Shown one piece after another: positions 35,260 through 43,564 of a stretch of DNA of 64,000 nt. Origin of the DNA: Rhizobium vallis (GTDB taxonomy: Bacteria; Pseudomonadota; Alphaproteobacteria; Rhizobiales; Rhizobiaceae); contig NZ_ML133686.1 in the NCBI RefSeq assembly GCF_003985155.1, forward strand, positions 466,001 through 530,000. The letters are read 5' to 3'. Under the pieces are notes generated by a model that made no database searches, was not told the origin of the DNA, and worked only from the letters and a program-made list of their open reading frames with translations. The position numbers and the translations under genes are program-made. Numbering within the stretch: the stretch's first letter is position 1; each line of letters opens with the position of its first letter.

Positions 35260-36749
35260 CGATCGTCATCGATAAAGTGCTGACCTGGCGCGACGTCGCG
35301 CGCGTCGGGGCAGGGGAAGCGCTTGCGCTGTCGCCGGCAGCCTGGGAACGGGTCGAGCAGGCAAGCCGCATCGTCGCGCGCATCGTCGAGACCGGGGTGC
35401 GGGCCTATGGCGTCAACACCGGCGTCGGGGCGCTGGCCGACACGGTGGTCGACCGTGCCTCGCAAAGCCTGTTGTCGCGCAGCATCGTGCTCAGCCATGC
35501 CTGCGGCGTCGGGCCGCTGCTGCCTGCCCGTGAGGTGCGCGCCATCATCGCCGCTGAGATCGCCAATTTCGCCCATGGCCATTCCGGCGTGCGGCGCGAG
35601 GTCGTCCAGCATCTCACGGCTTTGCTGAAGCATGATTGCATTCCCGACATGCCGTCGAAAGGCTCGGCGGGTTACCTCACTCACAACGCCCATACTGCGC
35701 TTGTGTTGATCGGCGAAGGCAGCGCCACGCTCGCCGGCCGGCGTCTTGGTGGCCGCGAGGCACTTGCCGCGATCGGCCTGCAACCGCTGGTCCTCGGCGC
35801 CAAAGAAGGCTTGAGCCTCGTCAACGGCACGGCCTGCGCCACCGGGCTTACTGCCATGGCGCTTTCCCGCGCTGAACGGCTGCTCGACTGGGCCGATGCG
35901 ATCGCCGCGCTGACGCTGGAAGCAGCAGGCTGCCAGATTGCCGCCTTCGACGAGGCGGTGCTCGCGCTGCGCCCGTCGGTCGGCATCGAGAAAGTCGGAG
36001 CCACACTTCGAGAGCGCCTTCGAGGCAGCGGCCTTATTGCCGCCGCGCGCGGCCGGCGCACCCAGGATGCGCTCAGCCTTCGTTCGGTGCCGCATGCCCA
36101 TGGCGCCGCCCGCGATGTCTTCGACAATTCCGCCCGCGTCGCCGACCAGGAACTGGCTTCCGTCACGGACAATCCCGCCGTCTTAGGCACGCCGGAGCAG
36201 CCGATCGTCTCCTCCGAGGCGCATGCGGTGGCACCCGCGCTCGGGCAGGCGGCCGACAGCCTTGCGATTGCGCTGGCGCAGATCGGCGCGATCAGCGAAC
36301 GGCGGATGGACCGGCTCGTCAACCCGCTGGTGAGCGGCCTGCCGCCGTTCCTCGCAAGTGATGCCGGCAGCCATTCCGGCTTCATGATCGCCCAATATAC
36401 CGCAGCCGCCCTCAGCAACGAGAACCGTCGCCTTGCGGCACCCGCGGCAATGGACGGCGGCCTGACCTCCGGGCTGCAGGAGGATTTCCTCGCGCATCCG
36501 ACGGCGGCCGCCGGCAAGCTGCTCGCCGTTATCGACAATGCCGAATATATCCTGGCGATCGAGCTGATGGCCGCTGCCCAGGCGCATGATTTCCTGGCGG
36601 CGACAGCGCCGCGGGCGGCAGGCACCGACCTTCTCTATAAAGCCGTGCGGGAGCATGTTTCCCACTATGGCGACGAGCGGCCGCTCAACGGCGATATCGA
36701 GGCCGTGCGCGGGCTGATCCGCGAAACCGCGCCGCCGCCGATCGGCTGA
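35256..36749 (+). CDS. HutH-like aromatic amino acid lyase homologue lacking the MIO triad
   Basis: The 497-residue protein belongs to the histidine/phenylalanine ammonia-lyase superfamily, and rhizobial copies are often labelled hutH2. However, aligned with HutH of this window ([15 protein letters not shown]), it reads [12 protein letters not shown]: the Ala-Ser-Gly triad that cyclises to MIO is deleted. Kept are Tyr51 (AYGVNTGVG), His81 (LSHACGVG), Asn190 (LVNGTA), Gln270, Arg276 and Glu409; the HutH Tyr280 position is Leu273 and Phe329 is not Phe. MIO-free members are known: ergothionase, which eliminates trimethylamine, needs no MIO. A trimethylammonium-lyase or other non-MIO elimination is therefore likely; ordinary histidine deamination is unlikely. 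It is coupled to the transporter genes by overlap. Confidence 0.85.
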   Translation: MTIVIDKVLTWRDVARVGAGEALALSPAAWERVEQASRIVARIVETGVRAYGVNTGVGALADTVVDRASQSLLSRSIVLSHACGVGPLLPAREVRAIIAAEIANFAHGHSGVRREVVQHLTALLKHDCIPDMPSKGSAGYLTHNAHTALVLIGEGSATLAGRRLGGREALAAIGLQPLVLGAKEGLSLVNGTACATGLTAMALSRAERLLDWADAIAALTLEAAGCQIAAFDEAVLALRPSVGIEKVGATLRERLRGSGLIAAARGRRTQDALSLRSVPHAHGAARDVFDNSARVADQELASVTDNPAVLGTPEQPIVSSEAHAVAPALGQAADSLAIALAQIGAISERRMDRLVNPLVSGLPPFLASDAGSHSGFMIAQYTAAALSNENRRLAAPAAMDGGLTSGLQEDFLAHPTAAAGKLLAVIDNAEYILAIELMAAAQAHDFLAATAPRAAGTDLLYKAVREHVSHYGDERPLNGDIEAVRGLIRETAPPPIG

Positions 36750-36754
36750 GTTCG

Positions 36755-37300
36755 TCAGAACGGCTTGCTGGATTCGGAATCGAGTTTTGGCTTTTCGCCG
36801 GCCTCAAGGCGCTTGAGGCACTGGGCGAAGGTCGGGTAGAGCTGATCCACACGCGAGAGCGGCAGCGTCCAGTCGCCTTCGTCGCCGGCAAAGGTCAGCT
36901 GCACGTCAGGGGTTCCGGCAAACGAATTCTTGATGATCTTCTTCAGCCCGCCGCTCCCCTTGCTGGCCGGAGGCCAGAGGCGAAGCGTGTTCTTGTCGAA
37001 GAATTCGGCGGCGACCACTTTCGTTATCTTGCGATCGGTCAGCGTCACCTCGGTCGTAGTGCCTGCGGGAATGTCCCATGTATTCTTCGCCACCAGCCAG
37101 AACGTCTCGCTCATGCTCTGGCGGAATTCCGTGGTCTTGCCGATCTCACTGTCCCACACCAGCCGGCAATAGGAATGAGGGCCATCGGTCGCGTAACCGA
37201 CCGACCACTGCCTCGCTCCGCCCATCCATTCGGTCTCACCGAGCGCAGAGACCGGCTGCAGGATGGCCGCCGTCAGAACCATCGCCGTCAGAATTTTCAT
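36755..37300 (-). CDS. Secreted protein of unknown function
   Basis: About 181 residues from ATG 37300 (37312 is also in frame). A signal peptide (MKILTAMVLTAAILQPVSALG) directs it to the periplasm. The mature part has no motif that I recognise: a beta-rich start (WSVGYATDGPHSYCRLVWDS), VTLTDRKITKVVAAEFFDKNT, and a C-terminal CLKRLEAGEKPK. Its two cysteines may form a disulfide. It converges on the HutH-like gene with five bases between stops. It resembles small invasion-associated or structural periplasmic proteins only in general layout. Confidence 0.65.
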   Translation of the reverse strand: MKILTAMVLTAAILQPVSALGETEWMGGARQWSVGYATDGPHSYCRLVWDSEIGKTTEFRQSMSETFWLVAKNTWDIPAGTTTEVTLTDRKITKVVAAEFFDKNTLRLWPPASKGSGGLKKIIKNSFAGTPDVQLTFAGDEGDWTLPLSRVDQLYPTFAQCLKRLEAGEKPKLDSESSKPF

Positions 37301-37491
37301 CGCCGAAACCATCTCCAGGACAACCGGCTCCAGCCATAGCAAAAGAAGGTTGAGCTTTTGCTACCGGGCGTGCCGAAATCGGCCGACGGTTGCCTCCGAG
37401 TTGTCCCTAATGCCGCAAGGTCTTGAAACCCGCGCTCGGCTTGCCAATCTGGCGAGGATGGACATGAGCTAAAGGGAGTTCGACGACAGGC

Positions 37492-38229
37492 ATGACTGAG
37501 CTTCAACGACGCGGAATCCTGGCGAGGCTCACCGCATATGAGCCGCTGACATTGATTATGCTGGCATCGATCGCCGGCGGGCTGTTCGTGCTGCAGCGGC
37601 TGACGAGCGAGGTTCTCGAGGGCGAAACCTTTCGTTTCGATGAGACAATTCTGCTGGCGCTGCGACAGCAGGGCGATCTTGCCGTACCGGTCGGTCCCGC
37701 TTGGCTGACGCATGCCATCAGCGATATCACCAGCCTCGGCGGCGTTACCGTCCTCACGCTTATGACGGTACTCATCACCGTCTATCTTCTGCTCGATCGA
37801 CGCTGGCCGATCGCGATCTTCGTGTTTTCGTCAGTGCTGACCGGCTGGCTGGCGAGCACGCTCTTAAAGATCCTCGTCGCACGGCCGCGTCCCGATATCG
37901 TGCCGCATCTCGTCGAGGTGAGCGATCTGAGCTTCCCCTCTGGACACGCCATGGTCTCGGCGGTGACCTACCTGACGCTCGGGGCGCTGGTGGCGCGCAC
38001 GCAGCGTTACCGCTCGACGCGGATCTTCGTCATGGGTGCCGGCGTCTTCCTTGCGGTCATCGTCGGTTTGAGCCGGATCTACCTCGGCGTCCACTACCCC
38101 ACGGACGTCTTGGCCGGATGGTGCGCCGGCGCACTCTGGGCACTCGGCTGCTGGCTGATTTCCAAACGGTTCATTCCAAGCCGCTCCGCCGACGCGGCCC
38201 CCGAGCCTGGCATGGAGGAGCCGAGATAG
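37492..38229 (+). CDS. PAP2-family lipid phosphatase
   Basis: The 245-residue membrane protein carries the three parts of the acid phosphatase motif: KILVARPRP near residue 123, PSGHAMVSA near residue 150 and SRIYLGVHYPTD near residue 193. Five or six hydrophobic helices surround them. Such enzymes dephosphorylate phosphatidate, undecaprenyl pyrophosphate or lipid A intermediates at the periplasmic face; the substrate here is unknown. ACAGG lies just before the ATG. It converges on the MscS gene. Confidence 0.9.
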   Translation: MTELQRRGILARLTAYEPLTLIMLASIAGGLFVLQRLTSEVLEGETFRFDETILLALRQQGDLAVPVGPAWLTHAISDITSLGGVTVLTLMTVLITVYLLLDRRWPIAIFVFSSVLTGWLASTLLKILVARPRPDIVPHLVEVSDLSFPSGHAMVSAVTYLTLGALVARTQRYRSTRIFVMGAGVFLAVIVGLSRIYLGVHYPTDVLAGWCAGALWALGCWLISKRFIPSRSADAAPEPGMEEPR

Positions 38230-38292
38230 CAGCTCGGTCCTATATCTCGAAAGCCGTGGCGGCCTTCTCCTGGACCGAGGCCCAAGAGGCGG

Positions 38293-39822
38293 TTATTGCG
38301 GCACCTGGAAGAGATGGCGGATTCGCATCACCAGCGAAGTCATCGAGCCGCCGTTCAGCGTGTCGCCTTCGGCTGCGAAGGAATGCTGGCCGGCCTCGAT
38401 GCGGCGCGACAGCGTGGCGGCAAGTTCCTCGGCGATAGCGGGCCTGTCGTGCAGCAGCGGCGTCAGGCTGGCCTGGGCGATTTCGTAGACGACGACAAAG
38501 GTGAGTGCGCGCAGGCTCGCCGCTTCGCCAACGCCGATCAGCAGCCCGCTCTCGCCGAAATAATCGCCCGGCGCCAGCCGTCCGAGTTCGATTTCCTTGC
38601 GGCCTTCCATCCGTGTCGCGATAAGGGCGCCGCTGCGCACGATCATCAGCGATGCCACCGTATCGCCTTGCTCGATGAGAGTGGCGTCCTTCTTGAAGGT
38701 CCGCCGCGTCATCGAGGCGGCCAGTGTTTCCTTCTCGTCCTCGGTCAGCGAGGAAAACAGCGGGATGGCGTCGAGAAGCTTGAGGGTCGTCGGACGGTGC
38801 GGCTTCGCCATTTCTTCCGACTGCACCTTGTCGGGCGGGCCGCCGGCATCGATCGGCCGCGCCAGAGTGAGGCCCGCGGCCTTGATATGGCGGTAAACGA
38901 GATCGAAAATCTCGTTCTTCGCCGGCCCCGCCTGGCCGATATCCCTCACACGGAAGGAGAGTTCAACTTCCACCGCGTCGGCATTCAACGATTTGACCTG
39001 CACCCCGGGCTTCGGTTCGGTCAGGATCGAGCCGCTGCTTAGCAGCACGGTGCGCATGACGTCGACGACCGCCGACGGCCCGGTCGTCGGCACGACGCGG
39101 ACCGTCAGCGTCACGCCGTGGCTGCGGTCGGGGCTGCTGAGATTGGTCAGTCCCACCTTGGCAAGGAAGCTATTGGGCAGGATGACGAGGTCGTTCGTGC
39201 CGTTCAGGAGATGCGTGGAGCGCCAGTTGGTTTCGACGACGCGTCCTTCGACACCGTCGTTGAGGACGATCCAGTCGCCGATCGTATAGGGCCGGCCAAG
39301 ATTGAGGGCGATGCCGGAAAAGACGTCGTTCAGCGTACTCTGCAGCGCCAGGCCGAGGATAATGGCGAAGACGCCGGAGGTGGCGATCAGCGTGCCGACG
39401 GGAAAGCTGAAGACATAGGCGACCACCGAAAGGATCGCGCCGAGATAGATCAGGCCGATGACCAGATCCTGGACGAGGCGGCCTTCCCGCGGCTGGCGTT
39501 CGAAGATCAGGAAGACGCGGACGAAGCCGATCAGTGCCCAGGCGGCGTTGATCCACCAGACTACCTTGGCAAGGGCGATGAAGACGCGTTCGAAGGTCGA
39601 AGCCGGCGCTGGGCCGACTTCGTAGGGCACGATGTCGTGATAGAGGAGCAGAACGGTCAGCGCTGCGAAGAAGAACACCTGGCCGGCGAGCCGCCAGCTC
39701 GGGAAGGGGCGAAGCGCTATGCGCGTAACGATTGCCCCGACCACGGCCAATGTTCCGGCCTGGACAACAGGATCGGCAAGCACCCCGGACCATGTGAGTT
39801 CGTCAAGCATCGAAATTCTCAT
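38293..39822 (-). CDS. MscS-type mechanosensitive channel with C-terminal cyclic-nucleotide-binding-like domain
   Basis: The 509-residue protein has four N-terminal membrane helices, then the MscS pore helix and beta domain (SGVFAIILGLALQSTLNDVFSG, LNLGRPYTIGDWI, NSFLAKVGLTN; residues about 140-215) and at residues about 355-480 a CNMP-binding fold (IPLFSSLTEDEKETLA, IEQGDTVASLMIVRSGAL, LAPGDYFGESGLL). This is the bacterial cyclic-nucleotide-gated MscS group. In the phosphate-binding cassette the usual Arg (as in PRAAT) is replaced: the sequence is GVGEAAS, so canonical cAMP binding is doubtful. The start may also be ATG 39810. It lies two bases after the ABC-2 permease gene. Confidence 0.88.
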   Translation of the reverse strand: MRISMLDELTWSGVLADPVVQAGTLAVVGAIVTRIALRPFPSWRLAGQVFFFAALTVLLLYHDIVPYEVGPAPASTFERVFIALAKVVWWINAAWALIGFVRVFLIFERQPREGRLVQDLVIGLIYLGAILSVVAYVFSFPVGTLIATSGVFAIILGLALQSTLNDVFSGIALNLGRPYTIGDWIVLNDGVEGRVVETNWRSTHLLNGTNDLVILPNSFLAKVGLTNLSSPDRSHGVTLTVRVVPTTGPSAVVDVMRTVLLSSGSILTEPKPGVQVKSLNADAVEVELSFRVRDIGQAGPAKNEIFDLVYRHIKAAGLTLARPIDAGGPPDKVQSEEMAKPHRPTTLKLLDAIPLFSSLTEDEKETLAASMTRRTFKKDATLIEQGDTVASLMIVRSGALIATRMEGRKEIELGRLAPGDYFGESGLLIGVGEAASLRALTFVVVYEIAQASLTPLLHDRPAIAEELAATLSRRIEAGQHSFAAEGDTLNGGSMTSLVMRIRHLFQVPQ

Positions 39823-39824
39823 TT

Positions 39825-40961
39825 CTAGCGATCATTTCGCCGTATCCTGGCTTCCAATCCGACCGCGAGGCAACCGTAGAATAGAGCCAGTGCCCAGAGC
39901 GTCAGAAACGAAGTGCGGACGTCGCTCAGCGGCGCCCCGAGCTGCGATACGGATACGATGCCGTTGATGGCGGAGCTGCTGGGAACCAGGAGAGCCAGAT
40001 AATGCAGCGCTTTCGGCATTGCCTCGGTCGGCCAGGAAAAGCCCGCGAGAAACAGGAAGGGGATGCCGATGGCCGCGAATATCAGCTGGACGGTGAGGGG
40101 GTTGCGGAACAATGCCGCGACGACCATGCCGAGCGCGCTGACCGAGAGCACGAATGGCAGCGAGACGGCGAAAAGGATGAGGGGGTTCCCCAGTCTCGGA
40201 ATGTCGTAAAGATAAGGCAGCACGATCAGATAGAAGGGCAGCACCACCGCTTCCATGATGAGGTAGGCGAGCAACTTGCCGAGTACGGTTGCGAGAGCGC
40301 CTGCCGAAAAACCCGAGAGACTGTCGTTTCGCAGCGTTCCGAGCAGGCCGACGCCAATCAGAAGCATCTGCTGCAGAAGAAGCACGAAGGCGGCAGGCAG
40401 GAGATAAGTGGCGTAGCCCCCCTGAGGGTTGAAGAGCGGCACCGTCGTCAGCGGCATCGGATCGGAGGCGGCGATGGCGATGGCGGGATCGACATGAGCG
40501 GCGATCAGCCGGGCGGTCTCGATCTCGACGCCGAAGGTCTTGGCGACGGCCGAAACGCCGCCGGAAATGCGCGAATAGATCAGGAAATAGCTGGCATCGG
40601 CATAGAGCGCTACGGGCGATTGCCGCCCATGCAAGAGATCGCGCTCGAAATATTTCGGGATGACGAGAATGCCGTAGAGTTGGCGGGCGAAGACCTCCCG
40701 CTCGGCGCTGGGCTCGTCGGGCAGTTCGGCGCCAATGGCCACATCGGCCGAGGCATCGACGCGGCGGGCGAACTGGCGGCTGCTGTCGGTACCGTCGAGG
40801 TCGACGAGAGCAATCGGCACGTCGCGCAGGGCCTCGTTTCTATAGGGCTGGGGATAGAGGGCCGCATAGATGCCGGCCGCCAGAATGAGCACCGAGAATA
40901 CCGGCCGCAGTGACAGGATGCGCATGAGTTCGATGCGGCAGGCGGCAAGAAGGCCGTTCAT
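39825..40961 (-). CDS. ABC-2 type permease (YhhJ-like)
   Basis: The 378-residue membrane protein has an N-terminal helix, a large periplasmic domain (residues about 40-170; IALVDLDGTDSSRQFARRVD) and five C-terminal helices with LVPSSSAINGIVSVSQLGAP, as in ABC-2 exporters paired with HlyD proteins. Its start ATG 40961 overlaps the stop of the upstream permease (ATGA). The operon contains no ABC ATPase, so energy must come from one encoded elsewhere, or the pair functions otherwise. The substrate is likely a drug or lipid. Confidence 0.88.
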   Translation of the reverse strand: MNGLLAACRIELMRILSLRPVFSVLILAAGIYAALYPQPYRNEALRDVPIALVDLDGTDSSRQFARRVDASADVAIGAELPDEPSAEREVFARQLYGILVIPKYFERDLLHGRQSPVALYADASYFLIYSRISGGVSAVAKTFGVEIETARLIAAHVDPAIAIAASDPMPLTTVPLFNPQGGYATYLLPAAFVLLLQQMLLIGVGLLGTLRNDSLSGFSAGALATVLGKLLAYLIMEAVVLPFYLIVLPYLYDIPRLGNPLILFAVSLPFVLSVSALGMVVAALFRNPLTVQLIFAAIGIPFLFLAGFSWPTEAMPKALHYLALLVPSSSAINGIVSVSQLGAPLSDVRTSFLTLWALALFYGCLAVGLEARIRRNDR

Positions 40962-42166
40962 CGAGGCGCCTCCCGCAATGCCGATGCCTGGCGCTGGTTC
41001 CTCGATCGCATCGCTTCCAGTCGTAGCGCGGTGACGGATGCGAGCAGGACGACGAGGAAGAGCAGCACCAGGATCGGCTTCCACGACAGATCGAGCGGCG
41101 TGCCGCGGATCGTCTGGTCGATCCTTGCCATCAGGTACCATGTGCCTGGGATCATCTGGCCGTAATAATAGGCGAAGTCATTCATGCCGATCCTGGGGAA
41201 ACCGATGCCCATGAAGCCGAAGGCGGGCGCGGCGAGCAGCGTGCCGATGCTGATGGCGCTCGCCATCGGCCGCAGGAACAGCGCCAGCAGCACCCCGATG
41301 AACTGGCTTGCCAGGATGAACAGCGTGCCGGCCAGCAGCAGCAGCCAGCGATCGCCGTGCAGCGGCATGTCGAGAAAATCGAAGAGAACCAGATCCGCGA
41401 TGCCGAGCACGGCGAGAAAGATCAGCGTGTAAGGCAGGATCTTGCCTGCGAGCGCCGGCCATAACCCGCCGCCGAGCCGCCGGAGGATACGCAGCCGGTG
41501 GCGGCTCTCGACCTCGAGCCCGAGCGAATAGGCCATCGTGGTGATGATCACCACCTGCAGCACGCTGGGCATCAGGGCGGCAAGGAGGAAGTGGGCATAG
41601 TTGAGGGTGGGGTTGAAGAGCGGATGTACCTGGACCGGAACGGGGGCGAGAGCGGCCTGCGCGACATCGACGGGTTCTCCCTGGGCAGTGCGCAACGACA
41701 ATCTGATGCCGGCGGCCACACTCGGGATTGCGGAGTTTATGCCGCGCAGCACCAGATTGCCCGTCGTCATCGTCTGGGTATTGTAGAAGAACACCACCTC
41801 CGGTCGCCGGCCGGACAGCACGTCGCGCTCGAGATTGCGCGGCAGCAGGAGCAGCCCGTGAACCTCGCCGGAGAGGATAAGCTGCCGCCCTTCGGCGAGG
41901 TCGCTGACCGCGAGCGCGACCGATGTGTCTTGGGTGGCATCGACCATGCGTATGATCTGGCGCGACAGATTGGTGCCGTCCTGATCGAGCACGGCGATCG
42001 GCAGGCGGGTCGCCAGACCCGCGTTGAAAACGGCGGCCAGAAGGCCCATCAACAACAGCGGCAGGACGGTCGTCAGGAACAGCAGAAACGGCCGGCGGCG
42101 AAACCAGTGAAACTCCCGTGCGAAGACGAGGAGGAAACCCGGGCGCACGCGCCAGCGCGGCGTCAT
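40958..42166 (-). CDS. ABC-2 type permease
   Basis: The 402-residue membrane protein has the same layout as its downstream neighbour: one N-terminal helix (FRRRPFLLFLTTVLPLLLMG), a large extracytoplasmic domain (LDQDGTNLSRQIIRMVDATQD, FFYNTQTMTTGN) and five or six helices at the C-terminal half. The two permeases should form a heterodimer. It follows the HlyD gene by one base and overlaps the second permease gene. An alternative is a type of antibiotic resistance or exopolymer exporter; nothing here decides. Confidence 0.88.
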   Translation of the reverse strand: MTPRWRVRPGFLLVFAREFHWFRRRPFLLFLTTVLPLLLMGLLAAVFNAGLATRLPIAVLDQDGTNLSRQIIRMVDATQDTSVALAVSDLAEGRQLILSGEVHGLLLLPRNLERDVLSGRRPEVVFFYNTQTMTTGNLVLRGINSAIPSVAAGIRLSLRTAQGEPVDVAQAALAPVPVQVHPLFNPTLNYAHFLLAALMPSVLQVVIITTMAYSLGLEVESRHRLRILRRLGGGLWPALAGKILPYTLIFLAVLGIADLVLFDFLDMPLHGDRWLLLLAGTLFILASQFIGVLLALFLRPMASAISIGTLLAAPAFGFMGIGFPRIGMNDFAYYYGQMIPGTWYLMARIDQTIRGTPLDLSWKPILVLLFLVVLLASVTALRLEAMRSRNQRQASALREAPR

Positions 42167-42167
42167 T

Positions 42168-43148
42168 TCAACGCTCCGACCAGGCGGCGATGGCGCTCAT
42201 GCCGGGGCGCAGGCCGTTCATGGGGTTTACGGGGACGGCGCGCACCTCGAATGTCCGGAGATCGAAATCGCCGGTCGCCCGTGTCGCCCGCCAGGTGGCA
42301 TACTGCCCCTGCGCATTGATCATGGTGACCTTGACTGCGATCCGGTCCGGGCCGATCGCAGGTACGACGACATCGAACCCGTCGCCGATCTTCAGCCCCT
42401 TCAACAGGTCTTCGCGCAGGTTGAAGGTGAACCACGGGTTCTGGATGTCGATGATCGAAAAGAGCGGTGCGCCGGCGCTGAAATTCTCGCCGAGCTCTGC
42501 CACCCTCGTCGTCACCTGGCCGGAGATCGGCGCGTGGATGGTCAGCTCGGAAACGTTGACCTGCTGCTGATTGAGCGAGGCTCGCGCCTGCTCCACCTGC
42601 GCTGCGGCAAGCGCCTTCTCCTCTTTGCTGGAGCCGGCCACGACCAACCGCACATTGGCCTCGGCGGATTCGCGTTTGCGGATCGCCGCTTCGAGATTGC
42701 GCGCCGTTTGGTCGACCTGCGCCTGCGTCGAGGCGCCTGTGGTGATCAGCCTTGCCTGGCGCGCAGACTCTTCCTGATAAAGGGTGACATCGGCAGCCGC
42801 GGCGGCAAGCTCGGCATTGGCCGCATCGATCGTCTCAGGACGCGTACTGTTGACGCGGATAAGATCGGCCTCGGAAACGGCAAGGGCGGCCTGCGCCATA
42901 TGCAGCGCGGCGGTCAGCTCCGGGCTTTCGAGCTCGGCGATCACCGTGCTCGCCTCGACACTATCGCCGACATCCACATTGAGCTTGGCGATGCGGCCGG
43001 AGACCCGAGGGCTGATGTCGACGCGGTTGGCGGAGACTTCCCCCTGGACGATCAGCGGTGGTGGGCGGGTCGCCAGCCACAGCAGGATACCGAGAGCCGC
43101 AAGAACCGCGATGGCAATGACCGGTCGGAGAATTCTTGTCGCTGTCAT
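42168..43148 (-). CDS. HlyD-family periplasmic adaptor (membrane fusion) protein
   Basis: The 326-residue protein has a membrane anchor (PVIAIAVLAALGILLWLATR), the first half of the biotinyl-lipoyl domain (VDISPRVSGRIAKLNVDVGDSV), a long alpha-helical hairpin (residues about 70-190) and the second lipoyl half (LTIHAPISGQVTTRVAELGENF), then a beta-barrel. It should link the two ABC-2 permeases to an outer-membrane channel that is not encoded nearby. ATG 43148 is preceded by AAGGA. It begins the operon. Confidence 0.9.
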   Translation of the reverse strand: MTATRILRPVIAIAVLAALGILLWLATRPPPLIVQGEVSANRVDISPRVSGRIAKLNVDVGDSVEASTVIAELESPELTAALHMAQAALAVSEADLIRVNSTRPETIDAANAELAAAAADVTLYQEESARQARLITTGASTQAQVDQTARNLEAAIRKRESAEANVRLVVAGSSKEEKALAAAQVEQARASLNQQQVNVSELTIHAPISGQVTTRVAELGENFSAGAPLFSIIDIQNPWFTFNLREDLLKGLKIGDGFDVVVPAIGPDRIAVKVTMINAQGQYATWRATRATGDFDLRTFEVRAVPVNPMNGLRPGMSAIAAWSER

Positions 43149-43299
43149 CGAATATTCCTTGAGAAAATTCCATATCGTCGCGACGTCTGCCCCCGGGGAG
43201 GGCGAAGAGCCTGAAAGCAACATTGCCGTTCGCTCGACCGATGTCAAACCGCCACGAGGCAATAGATTGCGCACCGCAGTTTCGGTTGATCGAGGGCGC

Positions 43300-43372
43300 T
43301 TCCGATAGCGGCATGCATGCCGGTCATTTCGAATTCGGTGGGATTGGTGCCGTAAAGGCGGCGGAGAGGATT
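43300..43372 (-). pseudogene. Remnant of the C-terminus of an AraC-family regulator
   Basis: The minus strand encodes RRLYGTNPTEFEMTGMHAAI, nearly the same as the last residues of AgpT (RRVYGTNPTEFRTTGMYASI). No other part of such a gene is present. The nucleotide match to 48719-48790 is also visible. It is a dead fragment. Confidence 0.7.
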
Positions 43373-43374
43373 AC

Positions 43375-43558
43375 GGCGCCGAAGGGCTGCCTGATTGGGC
43401 CGAGATCGCGGCGCTGACGCTGGAAACGGCAGGCCGCCAGATCGCCGCACAAAGACCGGCCGGGTCTGTTCCGAGATTTCTCGCCGTTTTCGGCCGAGCG
43501 GCTCAGCCTCATGTTTGTGGCGCCGCATGCTTGCGGCGCCACAAGTACTAGATGGCTT
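43375..43558 (+). pseudogene. Remnant of a HutH-like gene (related to the MIO-less lyase)
   Basis: The plus strand reads LPDWAEIAALTLETAGRQIA, matching [20 protein letters not shown] of the lyase at 35256-36749, with one residue deleted. It jumps over an internal section to AERLSLMFVAPHACGAT, matching [14 protein letters not shown]. It has no start, a large internal deletion and a premature stop, so it is a decayed copy. It lies just downstream of the AraC remnant and just before the FAD/GcvT gene's stop. Confidence 0.7.
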
Positions 43559-43564
43559 GAGCGC

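Noticed and set aside
35256..36749. Plain histidine ammonia-lyase (second hutH)
   Set aside because: The MIO triad is deleted and the HutH Tyr280 equivalent is replaced, so the ordinary reaction is not supported.
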